This document shows, piece by piece, positions 28,025-37,118 of a DNA stretch of 64,000 nucleotides. The position numbers and the translations under genes were made by a program. The DNA is from DATAOG01 sp963753685 (lineage in GTDB: Bacteria; Pseudomonadota; Alphaproteobacteria; Geminicoccales; Geminicoccaceae). Under the pieces are notes generated by a model. That model ran no database searches. It worked only from the letters and a program-made list of their open reading frames with translations, and was not told the DNA's origin. The DNA lies in contig CAVWDE010000019.1 of the NCBI GenBank assembly GCA_963753685.1, positions 124,001 to 188,000 of the forward strand, in the 5' to 3' direction. Each line of letters starts with the position of its first letter. Within the stretch, counting starts at the first letter, position 1.

Positions 28025-28039
28025 TTAATCGTTCGTTAG
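28025..28039 (+). promoter_or_regulatory. CtrA-like half-degenerate site
   Basis: TTAA-TCGTTCG-TTAG has the TTAA-N7-TTAA spacing of alphaproteobacterial CtrA boxes with one mismatch in the second half. It lies 51 bp upstream of the ATG of the Tat-exported small protein, a promoter-like position. Chance occurrence is possible. Confidence 0.3.
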
Positions 28040-28089
28040 CGGTTGCCCTCTAGGCTCGATCTCCCAGACCCGGGTCGGGAGCTCGACGG

Positions 28090-28506
28090 ATGGACAGGCG
28101 AAGCTTCGGGGTGCGGGCGGCGCTGGCGGCCGGCTGGCTCGGCCTCTGGCCCGACGCCGTGTGGGCGCAGGCGGTGGCCGAGCCCTGGCAGCGCCAGGCG
28201 CGGCGGCTGAGCGGTATCCTCTGCCATCGGGCGAGCGCTGAGCGCGTCGGGCGCGCCTACCTGCGGGCGCATCCGGCCGAGGCGAGGATCGAGGTTCTGG
28301 TCGCGGGGCTCACCGCCGGCTGGGGCGAGGATCCGGCGTGGCTCGGGCAAGCGGGCTCCCAAGCGGACTCCCATGAGTTGCGAGCGCGTCTGCAGGCGCA
28401 GGTCCGGGCCGACTTCGCCGCGAGGCGCACGGTCAGCGTGCGCGGCTGGGTGCTGGCCCTGAGCGAGGCGCGACTGTTCGGGCTCGCCGCGCTGAGCGGG
28501 GCCTGA
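28090..28506 (+). CDS. Tat-exported small subunit-like protein of a GMC oxidoreductase
   Basis: A 138-residue protein with a twin-arginine signal: MDRRSFGVRAALAAGWLGLW then cleavage after AVWAQA near residue 28. The mature part is helical and has the layout of small exported partners of membrane-linked GMC or gluconate/sorbitol dehydrogenases (RVGRAYLRAHP, then DFAARRTVSVRGWVLALSEA near the end). It contains one Cys. The stop is 8 bp before the first GMC gene, so they are co-expressed. By analogy it would carry its partner through the Tat pathway or stabilise it; this is inference from family context. Confidence 0.75.
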   Translation: MDRRSFGVRAALAAGWLGLWPDAVWAQAVAEPWQRQARRLSGILCHRASAERVGRAYLRAHPAEARIEVLVAGLTAGWGEDPAWLGQAGSQADSHELRARLQAQVRADFAARRTVSVRGWVLALSEARLFGLAALSGA

Positions 28507-28514
28507 GCGCCGCC

Positions 28515-30113
28515 ATGCTGATCGATGCGCGTGCGCTCGAGGCGGGCACCCTGCTCGAGGGCGACCTGTGCGTGGTCGGCGCGGGTGCGGCCGGGATCGC
28601 GATCGCGCTCCGCTTCGCCGACACCGGCCACCGGGTGCTGCTGCTCGAGAGCGGCGGTCTGGAGTTCGAGGACGCGACCCAGGCCCTTTACGAGGGCATC
28701 AGCGTCGGCCAGGCCTACTACGACCTCGACGTCTGCCGACTGCGCTTTTTCGGCGGCACGACCAACCACTGGGAGGGCCGCTGCCGGCCGCTCGACCCGC
28801 TCGACTTCGAGGTCCGTCCCGGGGTGCCGCACAGCGGCTGGCCGATCAGCCGCGCCAGCCTCGACCCGCACTACGCGCGCGCGCAGGGGCTCTGCCAGCT
28901 CGGTCCGTACGACTACCGGCCGGAATTCTGGCTCCTCCCCAGCGAGGCGGCGCTGCCGTTCGATCCGGCCAAGGTGACCACCGGGCTGTGGCAGTTCAGC
29001 CCGCCGACCCGGTTCGGGGAGGTCTACCTGAAGCCGCTCACCCGGGCCGCCAATCTGCAAGTCGTGCTCCACGCCAATCTGGTCGACATCGAGACCGGAG
29101 CGGATGGCGCGGAGGTCCAGGCGCTGCAGGTGGCGACCCTGACCGGCCGGCGGTTCCGGGTGCGCGCCCGGGCTTATGTGCTCGCCTGCGGCGGGCTCGA
29201 GAACGCGCGTCTGCTGCTGGCCGCCAACCGCCAGGTCAACGTCGGGCTCGGCAACCAGCGCGGCAATGTCGGCCGCTATTTCATGGAGCACCCGCATCTG
29301 CCGGGCGCCAAGGTGCTGGCCACCGAACCGGCCGGGATCGACTTCTACAGCTTCGACGCCCGCCGCCCGCGCCTCGCCGGCAGCGGGGTCTTGGCCCTGG
29401 GCTATCTGAGCCCCGGTCGGGAGCTGCAGATCGAAGGCGGTCTTTTGAACTGCGACTGCTGCTTCGTGAACGACAGCGTCGGCAGCTCGGGTTATGCCGC
29501 GCTCCGACGCCTCTGGAATTCGCTCCGGCACGCCGAGATGCCGGACGATCTGCTGGCTGATCTCGGCCTGGCGCTCGAGAACTTCGAAGACACCTTTGCC
29601 GGCCTGCTCGGCCGGTCGGGTGTGCACGAATACCGTCCCGACCGGGCCCGCTTCGTGATGTGGAGCACGGCCGAGCAGGCGCCCAACCCGGACAGCCGCG
29701 TCACCCTCGGCCATCAGACCGACGCGCTCGGCCTGCCCCAGCTCCGGCTCGACTGGCGGCTGAGCGAGCAGGACAAGCGCAGCCTGCAGGAGGTCCATCG
29801 CACGATCGCCGAGGAGTTTGGCCGCCAGGGCCTCGGCCGGCTGCGGATCGAGGAGTGGCTGACCGCCGATCTCACCAGCTGGTCGCCCACGATGATCGGC
29901 GGCAATCACCACATGGGTACGACGCGGATGAGCGACGATCCGGAAACCGGCGTCGTCGATCGCGACTGCCGGGTGCACGGGATCGCCAACCTGTTCGTCG
30001 CCGGCTCCTCGGTGTTCGCGACCGCGGGCTGCGCCAACCCGACCTTGACGATCGTCGCCCTGGCCGTGCGCCTGGCCGATCACCTCCAGGAGCATGTGAT
30101 GGCGGCGGCCTGA
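28515..30113 (+). CDS. GMC-family FAD oxidoreductase (paralogue 1)
   Basis: A 532-residue glucose-methanol-choline oxidoreductase. The FAD dinucleotide motif is VVGAGAAGIAIALRF at ~19-33 with ESGGLEFED at the end of the second strand. FFGGTTNHWEGRC follows near residue 78, the usual flavin-contact loop. The C-terminal GMC block has the active-site His pair region GGNHHMGTTRMS and AGSSVFATAGCANPTLTIVALA. It has no signal peptide of its own, so export would depend on the Tat protein encoded just upstream. It oxidises an alcohol or sugar of unknown identity. The paralogue at 30225 aligns over its whole length. Confidence 0.93.
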   Translation: MLIDARALEAGTLLEGDLCVVGAGAAGIAIALRFADTGHRVLLLESGGLEFEDATQALYEGISVGQAYYDLDVCRLRFFGGTTNHWEGRCRPLDPLDFEVRPGVPHSGWPISRASLDPHYARAQGLCQLGPYDYRPEFWLLPSEAALPFDPAKVTTGLWQFSPPTRFGEVYLKPLTRAANLQVVLHANLVDIETGADGAEVQALQVATLTGRRFRVRARAYVLACGGLENARLLLAANRQVNVGLGNQRGNVGRYFMEHPHLPGAKVLATEPAGIDFYSFDARRPRLAGSGVLALGYLSPGRELQIEGGLLNCDCCFVNDSVGSSGYAALRRLWNSLRHAEMPDDLLADLGLALENFEDTFAGLLGRSGVHEYRPDRARFVMWSTAEQAPNPDSRVTLGHQTDALGLPQLRLDWRLSEQDKRSLQEVHRTIAEEFGRQGLGRLRIEEWLTADLTSWSPTMIGGNHHMGTTRMSDDPETGVVDRDCRVHGIANLFVAGSSVFATAGCANPTLTIVALAVRLADHLQEHVMAAA

Positions 30114-30224
30114 TCTAGGCCAGCCGCGCCCGCCCGCCTCGGTCGCCGTCAGGCCCCGTCTCCGCCTGTTGCTGCCCTCCGCCTTGTGCTAAGCGGGCCG
30201 GGCGCAAGCAGGGAGCCCATCGGA

Positions 30225-31811
30225 ATGCTACAGGACGCGCGCGCGCTCGAGGATGGCGCGCGGATCGAGTGCGATCTTGCGATCGTCGGCGGCGGGGCTG
30301 CCGGGATCACGATCGCGCGCGCGCTCGCGGGCGGCGGGATCAAGGTCTGCCTGCTGGAGAGCGGCGGGCTGGAGCTCGAGGCGCCGGTCCAGGACCTCTA
30401 TCGGGGCGCCAATGTCGGCCTGCCCTATTTCGATCTCGACGTCTGCCGCCTGCGCTTCTTCGGCGGCTCGACCAACCATTGGGCGGGGCGCTGCCGGCCG
30501 CTCGACGAGCTCGACTTCGAGGTCCGGCCGTGGGTGCCGCACTCCGGTTGGCCGCTCACCAGGGCCGACCTCGACCCCTGGTATCGCGAGGCGCAGAAGA
30601 TCTGCCAGCTCGGGGCCTTCGACTACACGCCGGGGCCCTGGCTCGACCCCGGCCAGGCGGCGCTGCCGTTCGATCCCGCCAAAGTCCTGAGCCGGGTCTG
30701 GCAGTTCAGCCCGCCGACCCGGTTCGGCGAGGTCTACCGGCCGGAGCTGGCGGCCGCGAGCAATGTCGACGTCCTGCTGCATGCGACCGTGGTCGACATC
30801 GAGGCGAACGAGGCGGGCAGCGAGGTCTCGGGGCTCGCGGCCCGGACCCTCGAGGGCAAGCGGCTGACGGTGCAGGCGCGCGCCTACGTGCTCGCCTGCG
30901 GCGGTCTCGAGAACCCGCGCCTGCTGCTGGCCTCCAACCGCCAGGTCAAGGTCGGCCTCGGCAACCAGCAGGGCCTGGTCGGGCGCTACTTCATGGAGCA
31001 CCCGCATTGCAACGCGGCGCGCGCGCTGGTCGCCGATCCGGCGGTGCTGAGCTTCTACACCTTCGGCCAGGGCGGCGGGCACGCCGAGGGCATCGAGGTG
31101 CTCGGCTGTCTCAACCAGAGCCCGGAACGGCAGCGGGCTGAGGAGCTGTTGAACTTCGACAGCCTGTTCACGGTCGACGACGTCGGCGATTCCGGGTTCG
31201 CGGCGCTGCGCCGGATCTGGACCGCAGCCGGACACGGCGAATGGCCGGACCATCTCGCGGCCGACCTCTGGCAGGCGCTGATCGACATCGACGATACCGC
31301 ATCAGGCCTCATGGGCCGGCTCGGCCTGCACGAATACCACCCCAGCAACGCGGGCTTCCGCATGTGGTGCAGCGCCGAGGCGGCGCCCAATCCGGACAGC
31401 CGGGTGCGCCTGGGCGACCAGCTCGATGCCCTGGGCATGCCCCGGATCGCGCTCGACTGGCGGCTCACCGAGCTCGACAAGCGCTCGCTGCTGGCCGGCT
31501 ACCAGGCGGTTGCCGAAGAGCTCGGCCGGACCGGGCTCGGCCGCCTGCAGATCGCCGACTGGCTGACCGAGGTCGACAACAGCTGGCCGCCGACCGTGGA
31601 AGGCGGCGACCACCACATGGGCACCACCCGGATGAGCGCCGACCCGAGCCAGGGCGTGGTCGATCCGAGCTCGCAGGTGCACGGCATCGCCAATCTCTAC
31701 ATCGCCGGCAGCTCGGTTTTTCCGACCTCCGGCAGCGCCAACCCGACGCTCACTATCGTCGCGCTGGCACTCCGCCTGGCCGAGCATCTGAAACAGCGCC
31801 TGACGGTCTAG
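30225..31811 (+). CDS. GMC-family FAD oxidoreductase (paralogue 2)
   Basis: A 528-residue GMC oxidoreductase from ATG 30225 (MLQDARALEDGARIECDLAI). It shares nearly all blocks with paralogue 1: IVGGGAAGITIARAL, FDLDVCRLRFFGGSTNHWAGR, WQFSPPTRFGEVY, GDHHMGTTRMS and AGSSVFPTSGSANPTLTIVAL. It clearly arose by tandem duplication. The most different stretch is residues ~275-370. It has no dedicated small Tat partner; a 111-bp spacer separates it from the first copy. It may share the upstream exported partner or act in the cytoplasm. Confidence 0.93.
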   Translation: MLQDARALEDGARIECDLAIVGGGAAGITIARALAGGGIKVCLLESGGLELEAPVQDLYRGANVGLPYFDLDVCRLRFFGGSTNHWAGRCRPLDELDFEVRPWVPHSGWPLTRADLDPWYREAQKICQLGAFDYTPGPWLDPGQAALPFDPAKVLSRVWQFSPPTRFGEVYRPELAAASNVDVLLHATVVDIEANEAGSEVSGLAARTLEGKRLTVQARAYVLACGGLENPRLLLASNRQVKVGLGNQQGLVGRYFMEHPHCNAARALVADPAVLSFYTFGQGGGHAEGIEVLGCLNQSPERQRAEELLNFDSLFTVDDVGDSGFAALRRIWTAAGHGEWPDHLAADLWQALIDIDDTASGLMGRLGLHEYHPSNAGFRMWCSAEAAPNPDSRVRLGDQLDALGMPRIALDWRLTELDKRSLLAGYQAVAEELGRTGLGRLQIADWLTEVDNSWPPTVEGGDHHMGTTRMSADPSQGVVDPSSQVHGIANLYIAGSSVFPTSGSANPTLTIVALALRLAEHLKQRLTV

Positions 31812-32114
31812 CGGTCGAAATCTGACGGACGATACCCGGCCCTAATCCCGCGCGGTGTCGGGACGCACGGAGCGGCCGGCCGGAACCCATTTCGGACTTC
31901 CCGGTCACCGCATCGACAACCGCCCTACCGCCACGAAAGCCTCACTCCGCCCTCAGGCGGCGCCAGCGAGCGGTCACCGGGATGGTCCGGCCCTGGAGGA
32001 TCAGGGACGCGGTCACCTGCCGGAGCGGTCGACAGCGCCGCGCCCGCGTGCGAGGATGCCACAGTCGCTACAGGGTGTGGCGGAGAATGCGGTGCCACAG
32101 GGAGCGCCAGGCGC
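31812..32114 (+). other. 303-bp interval without a convincing gene
   Basis: This lies between the second GMC gene and the SDR gene. I see no open frame with a ribosome-binding site or family resemblance, and no hairpin with a T-tract. It probably holds the SDR promoter. Confidence 0.5.
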
Positions 32115-32930
32115 GTGGCTGCACTTTCGTACGACAAGAACCCCAACGTCATGATCGTGGGCGTCGGGCTCATGGGCCAATACCTCGCAACCCACGTCGG
32201 CGAGTGGCTGGGCGCTGCCAAGCTCGTTCTCGTCGACGGCGCGCACGCGATCGCCGTCGCAGGCCAACGTATGGCCCTTACCGATTTCGCCCGGTCGATC
32301 GCCGCCGCCAATCCAGCCCTCGAGGTCGTTGCGGAAACCGTCGATGTCACCAGTGAAGACGCCATCGCCGCCCTCTTCGCGCGCCACGGCAAGATCCGCT
32401 ATCTCCAGCACACCGCTGGCATCTCGCCCAGGCCGCTGACCCCACCCGAGCAGCTCAGCAAGGAAGACATCCTGCGCGCCTGCGAGGTGAACCTCTGGGG
32501 CGCTCACAATGTGCTGAAGCAAGGCATCCACGCCGGCGCCTTCGCGCCCCGCACCCACGGCGTCATCCTCCTCTCGACATCGGCCACCGTCGGCTCGGAG
32601 GGCCGCGCGAGCGTCGCCTACGAGGCGTCCAAAGGCGGTCTCCTCAACCTTTTGATCCTGCAAGCCCGCTACTTCCTCGAAGCGCACGGCCTGGTCCTGA
32701 ACGGCCTCGCACCCTCACCGTTGCGCGGACCGATGGCGGCGCAGAACGAGATCGCCGCGGGACGCCTTCAGGCGGTGGCGGACAGCACACCCATCGGCGG
32801 CCTGACCGACCCATCGCATATTGCCGCGGCCACCATGTACTTCTGGTCGAACGAATGCTGGTGCGTGGGCGAAGTCCTGACCATCGATGGCGGCTATACC
32901 AAGCACAGGCCGATTTATGGGGCCCTCTGA
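32115..32930 (+). CDS. Short-chain dehydrogenase/reductase (SDR), atypical cofactor motif
   Basis: A 271-residue SDR-fold oxidoreductase from GTG 32115, with ATG 32151 as an alternative. The active site is present: Ser in LLSTSATVGSEG (about residue 155) and Tyr-x3-Lys in YEASKGG (about 170). The cofactor loop is VGVGLMGQYLA instead of the usual TG-x3-G-x-G, and NNAG is replaced by HTAGIS. The C-terminal IDGGYTKHRPIYGAL is typical. It resembles NAD-dependent epimerase-like SDRs with a degenerate Gly motif. Substrate unknown. Confidence 0.88.
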   Translation: MAALSYDKNPNVMIVGVGLMGQYLATHVGEWLGAAKLVLVDGAHAIAVAGQRMALTDFARSIAAANPALEVVAETVDVTSEDAIAALFARHGKIRYLQHTAGISPRPLTPPEQLSKEDILRACEVNLWGAHNVLKQGIHAGAFAPRTHGVILLSTSATVGSEGRASVAYEASKGGLLNLLILQARYFLEAHGLVLNGLAPSPLRGPMAAQNEIAAGRLQAVADSTPIGGLTDPSHIAAATMYFWSNECWCVGEVLTIDGGYTKHRPIYGAL

Positions 32931-33034
32931 GGCCGTCTGGCGGGTGGTCGGGTTATGGTCAGGTGACCCCTGCGCAACCCTGCATCGAGCGCACCCATGA
33001 CGGCGCGCCTGATGCGCTCCGCGCCGTTTGTCGC

Positions 33035-34135
33035 CTAGTTGACGACATCCTTGGGCACGTACTTGCCGCCCTGCCAGACGTACCAGACGAAGGTGGCGTG
33101 GCCGGTGACGTCACCCTTGGCGTCGAAGCCGACCCGGCCGAGCACGGTATCGATCTCGTGCGTGCGCAGCGCCGTCGCGACCACCGCGGCCTCGAACGTC
33201 CCGGCCTGCCTGACCGCCTCGGCCCAAGCCTGGACGGCCGCATAGGAACGAAATGGCGGTCGGAGGCCTTCGGTGAATTTGGCCGCGAACGCGGCCGCCT
33301 CTGGACCGCTCGGCGATGGAAAGTTCGTCATGAGGGTCCCGTCCGCGGCCGGACCGGCGATCAGCCCGAAGTCCTCGTTGCTGATCCCATCGCCCGCGAC
33401 CAGTTGCAGATCGTAGCCGTGCTCCTTCGCCTGGCGGATGATCAGCGCCGCCTCGTGCATGTAGCCGCCGTAGTAAAGCACCTCGATGCCGCGCGCGCGC
33501 ATCTTCTGGACGACGTCACCGTAGTCGGCTTTGCCCGGATCGATCGCTTGGAACATCGCCTCGCTGATGCCGCGCTGGTTGAGCCGTTTTTTGGTCTCCT
33601 CAGCCAAGCCCTCCCCATATGTCTGACCGTCATGAACGATGGCGATTCGCCTGTTGCCCCAGCGCTCGGCGAGAAGATCGCCGGCGATCCGGCCCTGAAC
33701 GTCGTCCCGGCCAATCATGCGGAACACGTTGGCAAAGCCCTGCTCGGTCAGCTTCGGATTGGTGGCGCCGGTCGAGATCATCAGGATTCCAGCGTCGGCA
33801 TAAACCTTCGAGGCCGGGATCGCGGCACCCGAGCACTGATGGCCAAAGACCGCGACGACGCCAGCGGCCACCAGCTTGTTGGCGGCGGCCACAGCCTGAT
33901 CGCCGTCGCAATAATCGTCGGCTTCGATCACCGCCACCGGTTGGCCGAGCACGCCGCCCCTGGCATTGAGGTCGGCAACCGCGATCTCGACGCCCTCCTT
34001 GGTTGCTGCGCCGGCCCAGGCATAGGGGCCGGTCAACGGCGCGGCCAGACCGATCGCGACCTCGGCGCGGGCGGGTGCCGCTCCAGCGAGAGCAAGCGCA
34101 AGAACAGCGCAGAGCCGAATTCGGAAACGTCTCAT
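33035..34135 (-). CDS. Branched-chain amino-acid ABC transporter substrate-binding protein (LivJ/K-like)
   Basis: A 366-residue periplasmic binding protein (type I fold, Leu/Ile/Val-binding family). A Sec signal occupies ~1-24 (MRRFRIRLCAVLALALAGAAPARA). The mature start is EVAIGLAAPLTGPYAWAG, followed by LNARGGVLGQPV and FGHQCSGAAIPASKVYA, which are hallmark ligand-site segments. The ATG at 34135 is best because the signal peptide begins there. No permease or ATPase gene is adjacent; the LivH-type permease at 37119 lies about 3 kb away on the other strand and could be its partner. Confidence 0.93.
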   Translation of the reverse strand: MRRFRIRLCAVLALALAGAAPARAEVAIGLAAPLTGPYAWAGAATKEGVEIAVADLNARGGVLGQPVAVIEADDYCDGDQAVAAANKLVAAGVVAVFGHQCSGAAIPASKVYADAGILMISTGATNPKLTEQGFANVFRMIGRDDVQGRIAGDLLAERWGNRRIAIVHDGQTYGEGLAEETKKRLNQRGISEAMFQAIDPGKADYGDVVQKMRARGIEVLYYGGYMHEAALIIRQAKEHGYDLQLVAGDGISNEDFGLIAGPAADGTLMTNFPSPSGPEAAAFAAKFTEGLRPPFRSYAAVQAWAEAVRQAGTFEAAVVATALRTHEIDTVLGRVGFDAKGDVTGHATFVWYVWQGGKYVPKDVVN

Positions 34136-34411
34136 GACCGCGGCCTCCGCCGGACGACTATCCGCCTTGTCCATACCACAAGTCATCCGGTTGCGGCGGC
34201 CAAGTGCCCGCTCACTCGATTGCACCTCCCGACGCGTGTTGCGAGGCGGTCCGGTATCCCGGCAGATCAGGATGCGGCCTCCGTCAACGCCGTGCCGACG
34301 CCGATCCTCGTCGCGCTGGTCTCGCCGCACATCTGATAGGGCGTCCGCTGGCGCAGGCTCGACACGCGCAGGGCGCATGAGCGGCCTTGAATTTGCGCGT
34401 GGTATGATCTC

Positions 34412-34441
34412 TTGACGGCGTCCGCAATCATTGACTAATTT
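34412..34441 (+). promoter_or_regulatory. Putative sigma-70 promoter of the antitoxin-toxin operon
   Basis: TTGACG at 34412-34417 and TAATTT at 34436-34441, 18 bp apart, end 25 bp before the antitoxin ATG. The -35 is strong and the -10 moderate. Confidence 0.4.
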
Positions 34442-34455
34442 GATCTCATCGATTG
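34425..34455 (+). promoter_or_regulatory. Possible antitoxin operator (imperfect inverted repeat)
   Basis: CAATCATTG (34425-34433) and CATCGATTG (34447-34455) are inverted copies with 7 of 9 positions matching. They bracket the putative -10. Ribbon-helix-helix antitoxins usually bind such repeats to repress their own operon; here this is inferred from position. Confidence 0.3.
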
Positions 34456-34466
34456 CGGAGCAACCC

Positions 34467-34715
34467 ATGGCCAGCATCACCATCAGGAATCTCGATCAGG
34501 CGATCAAGGCGCGCCTCCGGCTGCGTGCGGCCACCCATGATCGGTCCATGGAAGAGGAAGTGAGGGAGATCCTGCGCGCCGCGCTCTGCGAGGAGCCTGG
34601 CCCCAGTCGCGATCTGGCTGCGGCGATCCGGCGCCGGCTCGCTCCGTTCGGCGGCGTCGAGCTGTCGCCCCCTGAGCGCGATCCGATCCGCGAGCCGCCA
34701 GTCTTCGATTCCTGA
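34467..34715 (+). CDS. FitA-like ribbon-helix-helix antitoxin
   Basis: An 82-residue antitoxin of the FitA/plasmid-stability type. The DNA-binding strand and helices are MASITIRNLDQAIKARLRLR and THDRSMEEEVREILRAAL; the tail (~45-82) is Pro/Arg-rich and would wrap the toxin. The ATG at 34467 opens the canonical MASITIRNLD start. The stop is 15 bp before the PIN toxin, as in fitAB and vapBC operons. Confidence 0.93.
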   Translation: MASITIRNLDQAIKARLRLRAATHDRSMEEEVREILRAALCEEPGPSRDLAAAIRRRLAPFGGVELSPPERDPIREPPVFDS

Positions 34716-34730
34716 CCGCCGCGACCCGCG

Positions 34731-35150
34731 ATGATCGTACTCGACACCAACGTGCTCTCCGATCTCATGCAGCCACGGCCCACCCCAACGGTCGAGGCAT
34801 GGGTAGCGGCGCAATCGTCGGCCAGCCTGTTCACGACCGTGATCACCCAGGCGGAAGTCCTTTATGGTCTGGCGCTGCTGCCGGCCGGGCGGCGGCGCAG
34901 CGGGCTGGTTGAGGTGGCCGATGCCATCTTCGACGTCGACCTCGCCGCCCGCGTCCTGCCGTTCGACAGCGCGGCCGCGCGCGAATTTGCCATGATCGCG
35001 GCGAGCTGCCGCCAGACGGGGCGGCCGATATCGCAGGCAGATGCGCAGATCGCTGCCATCGCCCGTTCGCGCGGGGCTGCGCTGGCGACCCGCAACGTCG
35101 CCGACTTCGAGCGCTGTGGCATCCGCGTGATCGACCCCTGGCACGCCTGA
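34731..35150 (+). CDS. FitB/VapC-like PIN-domain ribonuclease toxin
   Basis: A 139-residue PIN-domain protein. Acidic Mg2+ ligands are at the expected places: Asp in MIVLDTNVLSDLM (residue 5), Glu in TQAEVLYGL (about 43), Asp in PISQADAQIAA (about 104) and Asp in ATRNVADFE near the C-terminus. The LYGLALLPAGRRR segment is typical of FitB. Members cleave RNA, commonly tRNA or specific mRNA sites. The active site looks intact, so the toxin should be functional if expressed. Confidence 0.94.
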   Translation: MIVLDTNVLSDLMQPRPTPTVEAWVAAQSSASLFTTVITQAEVLYGLALLPAGRRRSGLVEVADAIFDVDLAARVLPFDSAAAREFAMIAASCRQTGRPISQADAQIAAIARSRGAALATRNVADFERCGIRVIDPWHA

Positions 35151-35265
35151 GCCTGCGCGCGCCGCCGGCGCTTCCCTTCAGCCGTGGCCCCGCCGGCGCC
35201 ATGGGTTGACGCGGACCGCATGGAAGCACACCTGTGGCAGGCGCGTGTGCGCATGGGCCGGGGGC

Positions 35266-37089
35266 ATGGACAAGAAGAGTCACTTCAACGCCTGGTATGT
35301 GATGATCGCGGTCCTGGCGATGCTGGTCGTGCAGGCGATCATCCAGGAGACGCGCCAGACCGAGGTTCTGCCGTACAGCCAGTTCCAGTCCGACCTCAAG
35401 AACGGCAAGGTCGGCGACCTGGTGATCACCGAGAGCCGGATCATCGGCACGCTCAAGGATGCCGGACCCAACGAGCCGAGCCATTTCGTGACCACCCGGG
35501 TCGATCCGAATTTCGCCGCCGAGCTGGCGAAGTACGGGGTCGAGTTCAAGGGCGGCAGCGATCAGAACTTCTTCACGACGCTGCTCTCCTGGGTGCTGCC
35601 GGCGCTGATCTTCTTCGGCATCTGGATCTTCCTTCTGCGCCGGATGTCGATGGGCGGCATGGGTGCTGGCGGCCTGATGTCGATCGGCAAGAGCCGCGCC
35701 AAGATCTACGTCGAGAAGGACACCAAGACCACGCTCGCCGACGTCGCCGGCGTCGACGAGGCCAAGGCCGAGGTCCAGGAGATCATCGATTTCCTGAAAG
35801 ACCCGAAGAGCTACAGCGTGCTCGGGGCGCGGCTGCCGCGGGGCGTCCTGCTGATCGGCCCGCCCGGCACCGGCAAGACCCTTTTGGCGCGCGCCGTGGC
35901 CGGCGAGGCGGGCGTCACCTTCCTCTCGATCTCGGGCTCCGAGTTCGTCGAGATGTTCGTAGGCGTCGGCGCCGCGCGCGTGCGCGATCTGTTCGAGCAG
36001 GCGCGCAAGATGGCGCCCTGCATCATCTTCATCGACGAGCTCGACGCCATGGGCCGGGCGCGCGGCATCGGCCCGATGGCCGGCGGCCACGACGAGAAGG
36101 AGCAGACGCTCAACCAGCTCCTGGTCGAGCTCGACGGTTTCGATCCGAGCCAGGGCATCATCCTGCTCGCGGCCACCAACCGGCCCGAGATCCTCGATCC
36201 GGCGCTGCTGCGGCCGGGCCGGTTCGATCGCCAGATCCTGGTCGACCGGCCCGACAAGCAGGGCCGGATCCAGATCCTCGAGGTGCACGCCAGGAAGATC
36301 AAGCTGGACGTGAACGTCAGCCTCGAGCAGGTGGCCGCGTTGACCCCGGGCTTCACCGGCGCCGATCTCGCCAATCTGGTCAACGAGGCGGCGCTGCTCG
36401 CGACCAGGCGGCGGGCGAGCGCAGTCACGCTTGCCGATTTTACTGCGGCGTTCGAGCGCATCGTCGCCGGGCTGGAGAAGAAGAACCGGCTGCTCAATCC
36501 CAAGGAGCGCCGGGTGGTCGCCTACCACGAGCTCGGCCATGCCCTGGTCGCCCTCACCCTGCCGGGGGTCGATCCGGTGCACAAGGTCTCGATCATCCCG
36601 CGCGGGGTCGGCGCGCTCGGTTACACCCTGCAGCGGCCGATCGAGGACCGCTTCCTGATGACCACCGACGAGCTCGAGCACAAGATGGCCGTGCTGCTCG
36701 GCGGCCGGGCCGCGGAGGAGCTGGTGTTCGGCGAGATCTCGACCGGTGCGGCCGACGATCTGATCCGGGTCACCGACATCGCGCGCAGCATGGTCACCCG
36801 CTACGGCATGGACCCGACGCTCGGCCAGGCCGCCTACGAGACCGACCGTGGCAGCTTCCTCGGCCTGCCGAGCGAGGGCGGCGGCCGGCGCTTCAGCGAG
36901 GACACGGCGCGCGAGATCGACGTCGCGGTGCGTGCGCGGCTCGAGCGGGCCTACCAGCAGGCGCTCGAGATCCTGAAGAAGCGGCGCAGCGAGCTCGAGG
37001 CGCTGGCGCGCAAGCTGCTCGAGAAGGAGACGCTGACCGCTGACGAATTGCCCCGGCCGACCCCGCCGCCGGAGGCCGAGGCGGCCTAG
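35266..37089 (+). CDS. ftsH: ATP-dependent zinc metalloprotease FtsH
   Basis: A 607-residue inner-membrane AAA protease. Transmembrane helices are at ~10-25 and ~106-124, with a periplasmic loop between. Walker A is GPPGTGKT (~198-205), Walker B IIFIDELDA (~253-261), the second region of homology TNRPEILDPALLRPGRFDR (~304-322), and the zinc motif HELGH at 421-425. It lacks the long disordered C-terminus of housekeeping FtsH and has RGVGALGYTLQRP in the protease domain, so it may be a second copy of FtsH rather than the main one. It is followed 29 bp later by the LivH-like gene. Confidence 0.95.
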   Translation: MDKKSHFNAWYVMIAVLAMLVVQAIIQETRQTEVLPYSQFQSDLKNGKVGDLVITESRIIGTLKDAGPNEPSHFVTTRVDPNFAAELAKYGVEFKGGSDQNFFTTLLSWVLPALIFFGIWIFLLRRMSMGGMGAGGLMSIGKSRAKIYVEKDTKTTLADVAGVDEAKAEVQEIIDFLKDPKSYSVLGARLPRGVLLIGPPGTGKTLLARAVAGEAGVTFLSISGSEFVEMFVGVGAARVRDLFEQARKMAPCIIFIDELDAMGRARGIGPMAGGHDEKEQTLNQLLVELDGFDPSQGIILLAATNRPEILDPALLRPGRFDRQILVDRPDKQGRIQILEVHARKIKLDVNVSLEQVAALTPGFTGADLANLVNEAALLATRRRASAVTLADFTAAFERIVAGLEKKNRLLNPKERRVVAYHELGHALVALTLPGVDPVHKVSIIPRGVGALGYTLQRPIEDRFLMTTDELEHKMAVLLGGRAAEELVFGEISTGAADDLIRVTDIARSMVTRYGMDPTLGQAAYETDRGSFLGLPSEGGGRRFSEDTAREIDVAVRARLERAYQQALEILKKRRSELEALARKLLEKETLTADELPRPTPPPEAEAA

Positions 37090-37118
37090 CCGCGCCCGGT
37101 CGTCCGGGTGCCGCCAGC

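Larger units (their letters stand above)
34136..34466. other. 331-bp divergent intergenic region
   Basis: This separates the minus-strand binding-protein gene from the plus-strand toxin-antitoxin pair. The last 80 bp are relatively AT-rich and hold a probable promoter and an imperfect inverted repeat. The remainder shows nothing I can name. Confidence 0.6.
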
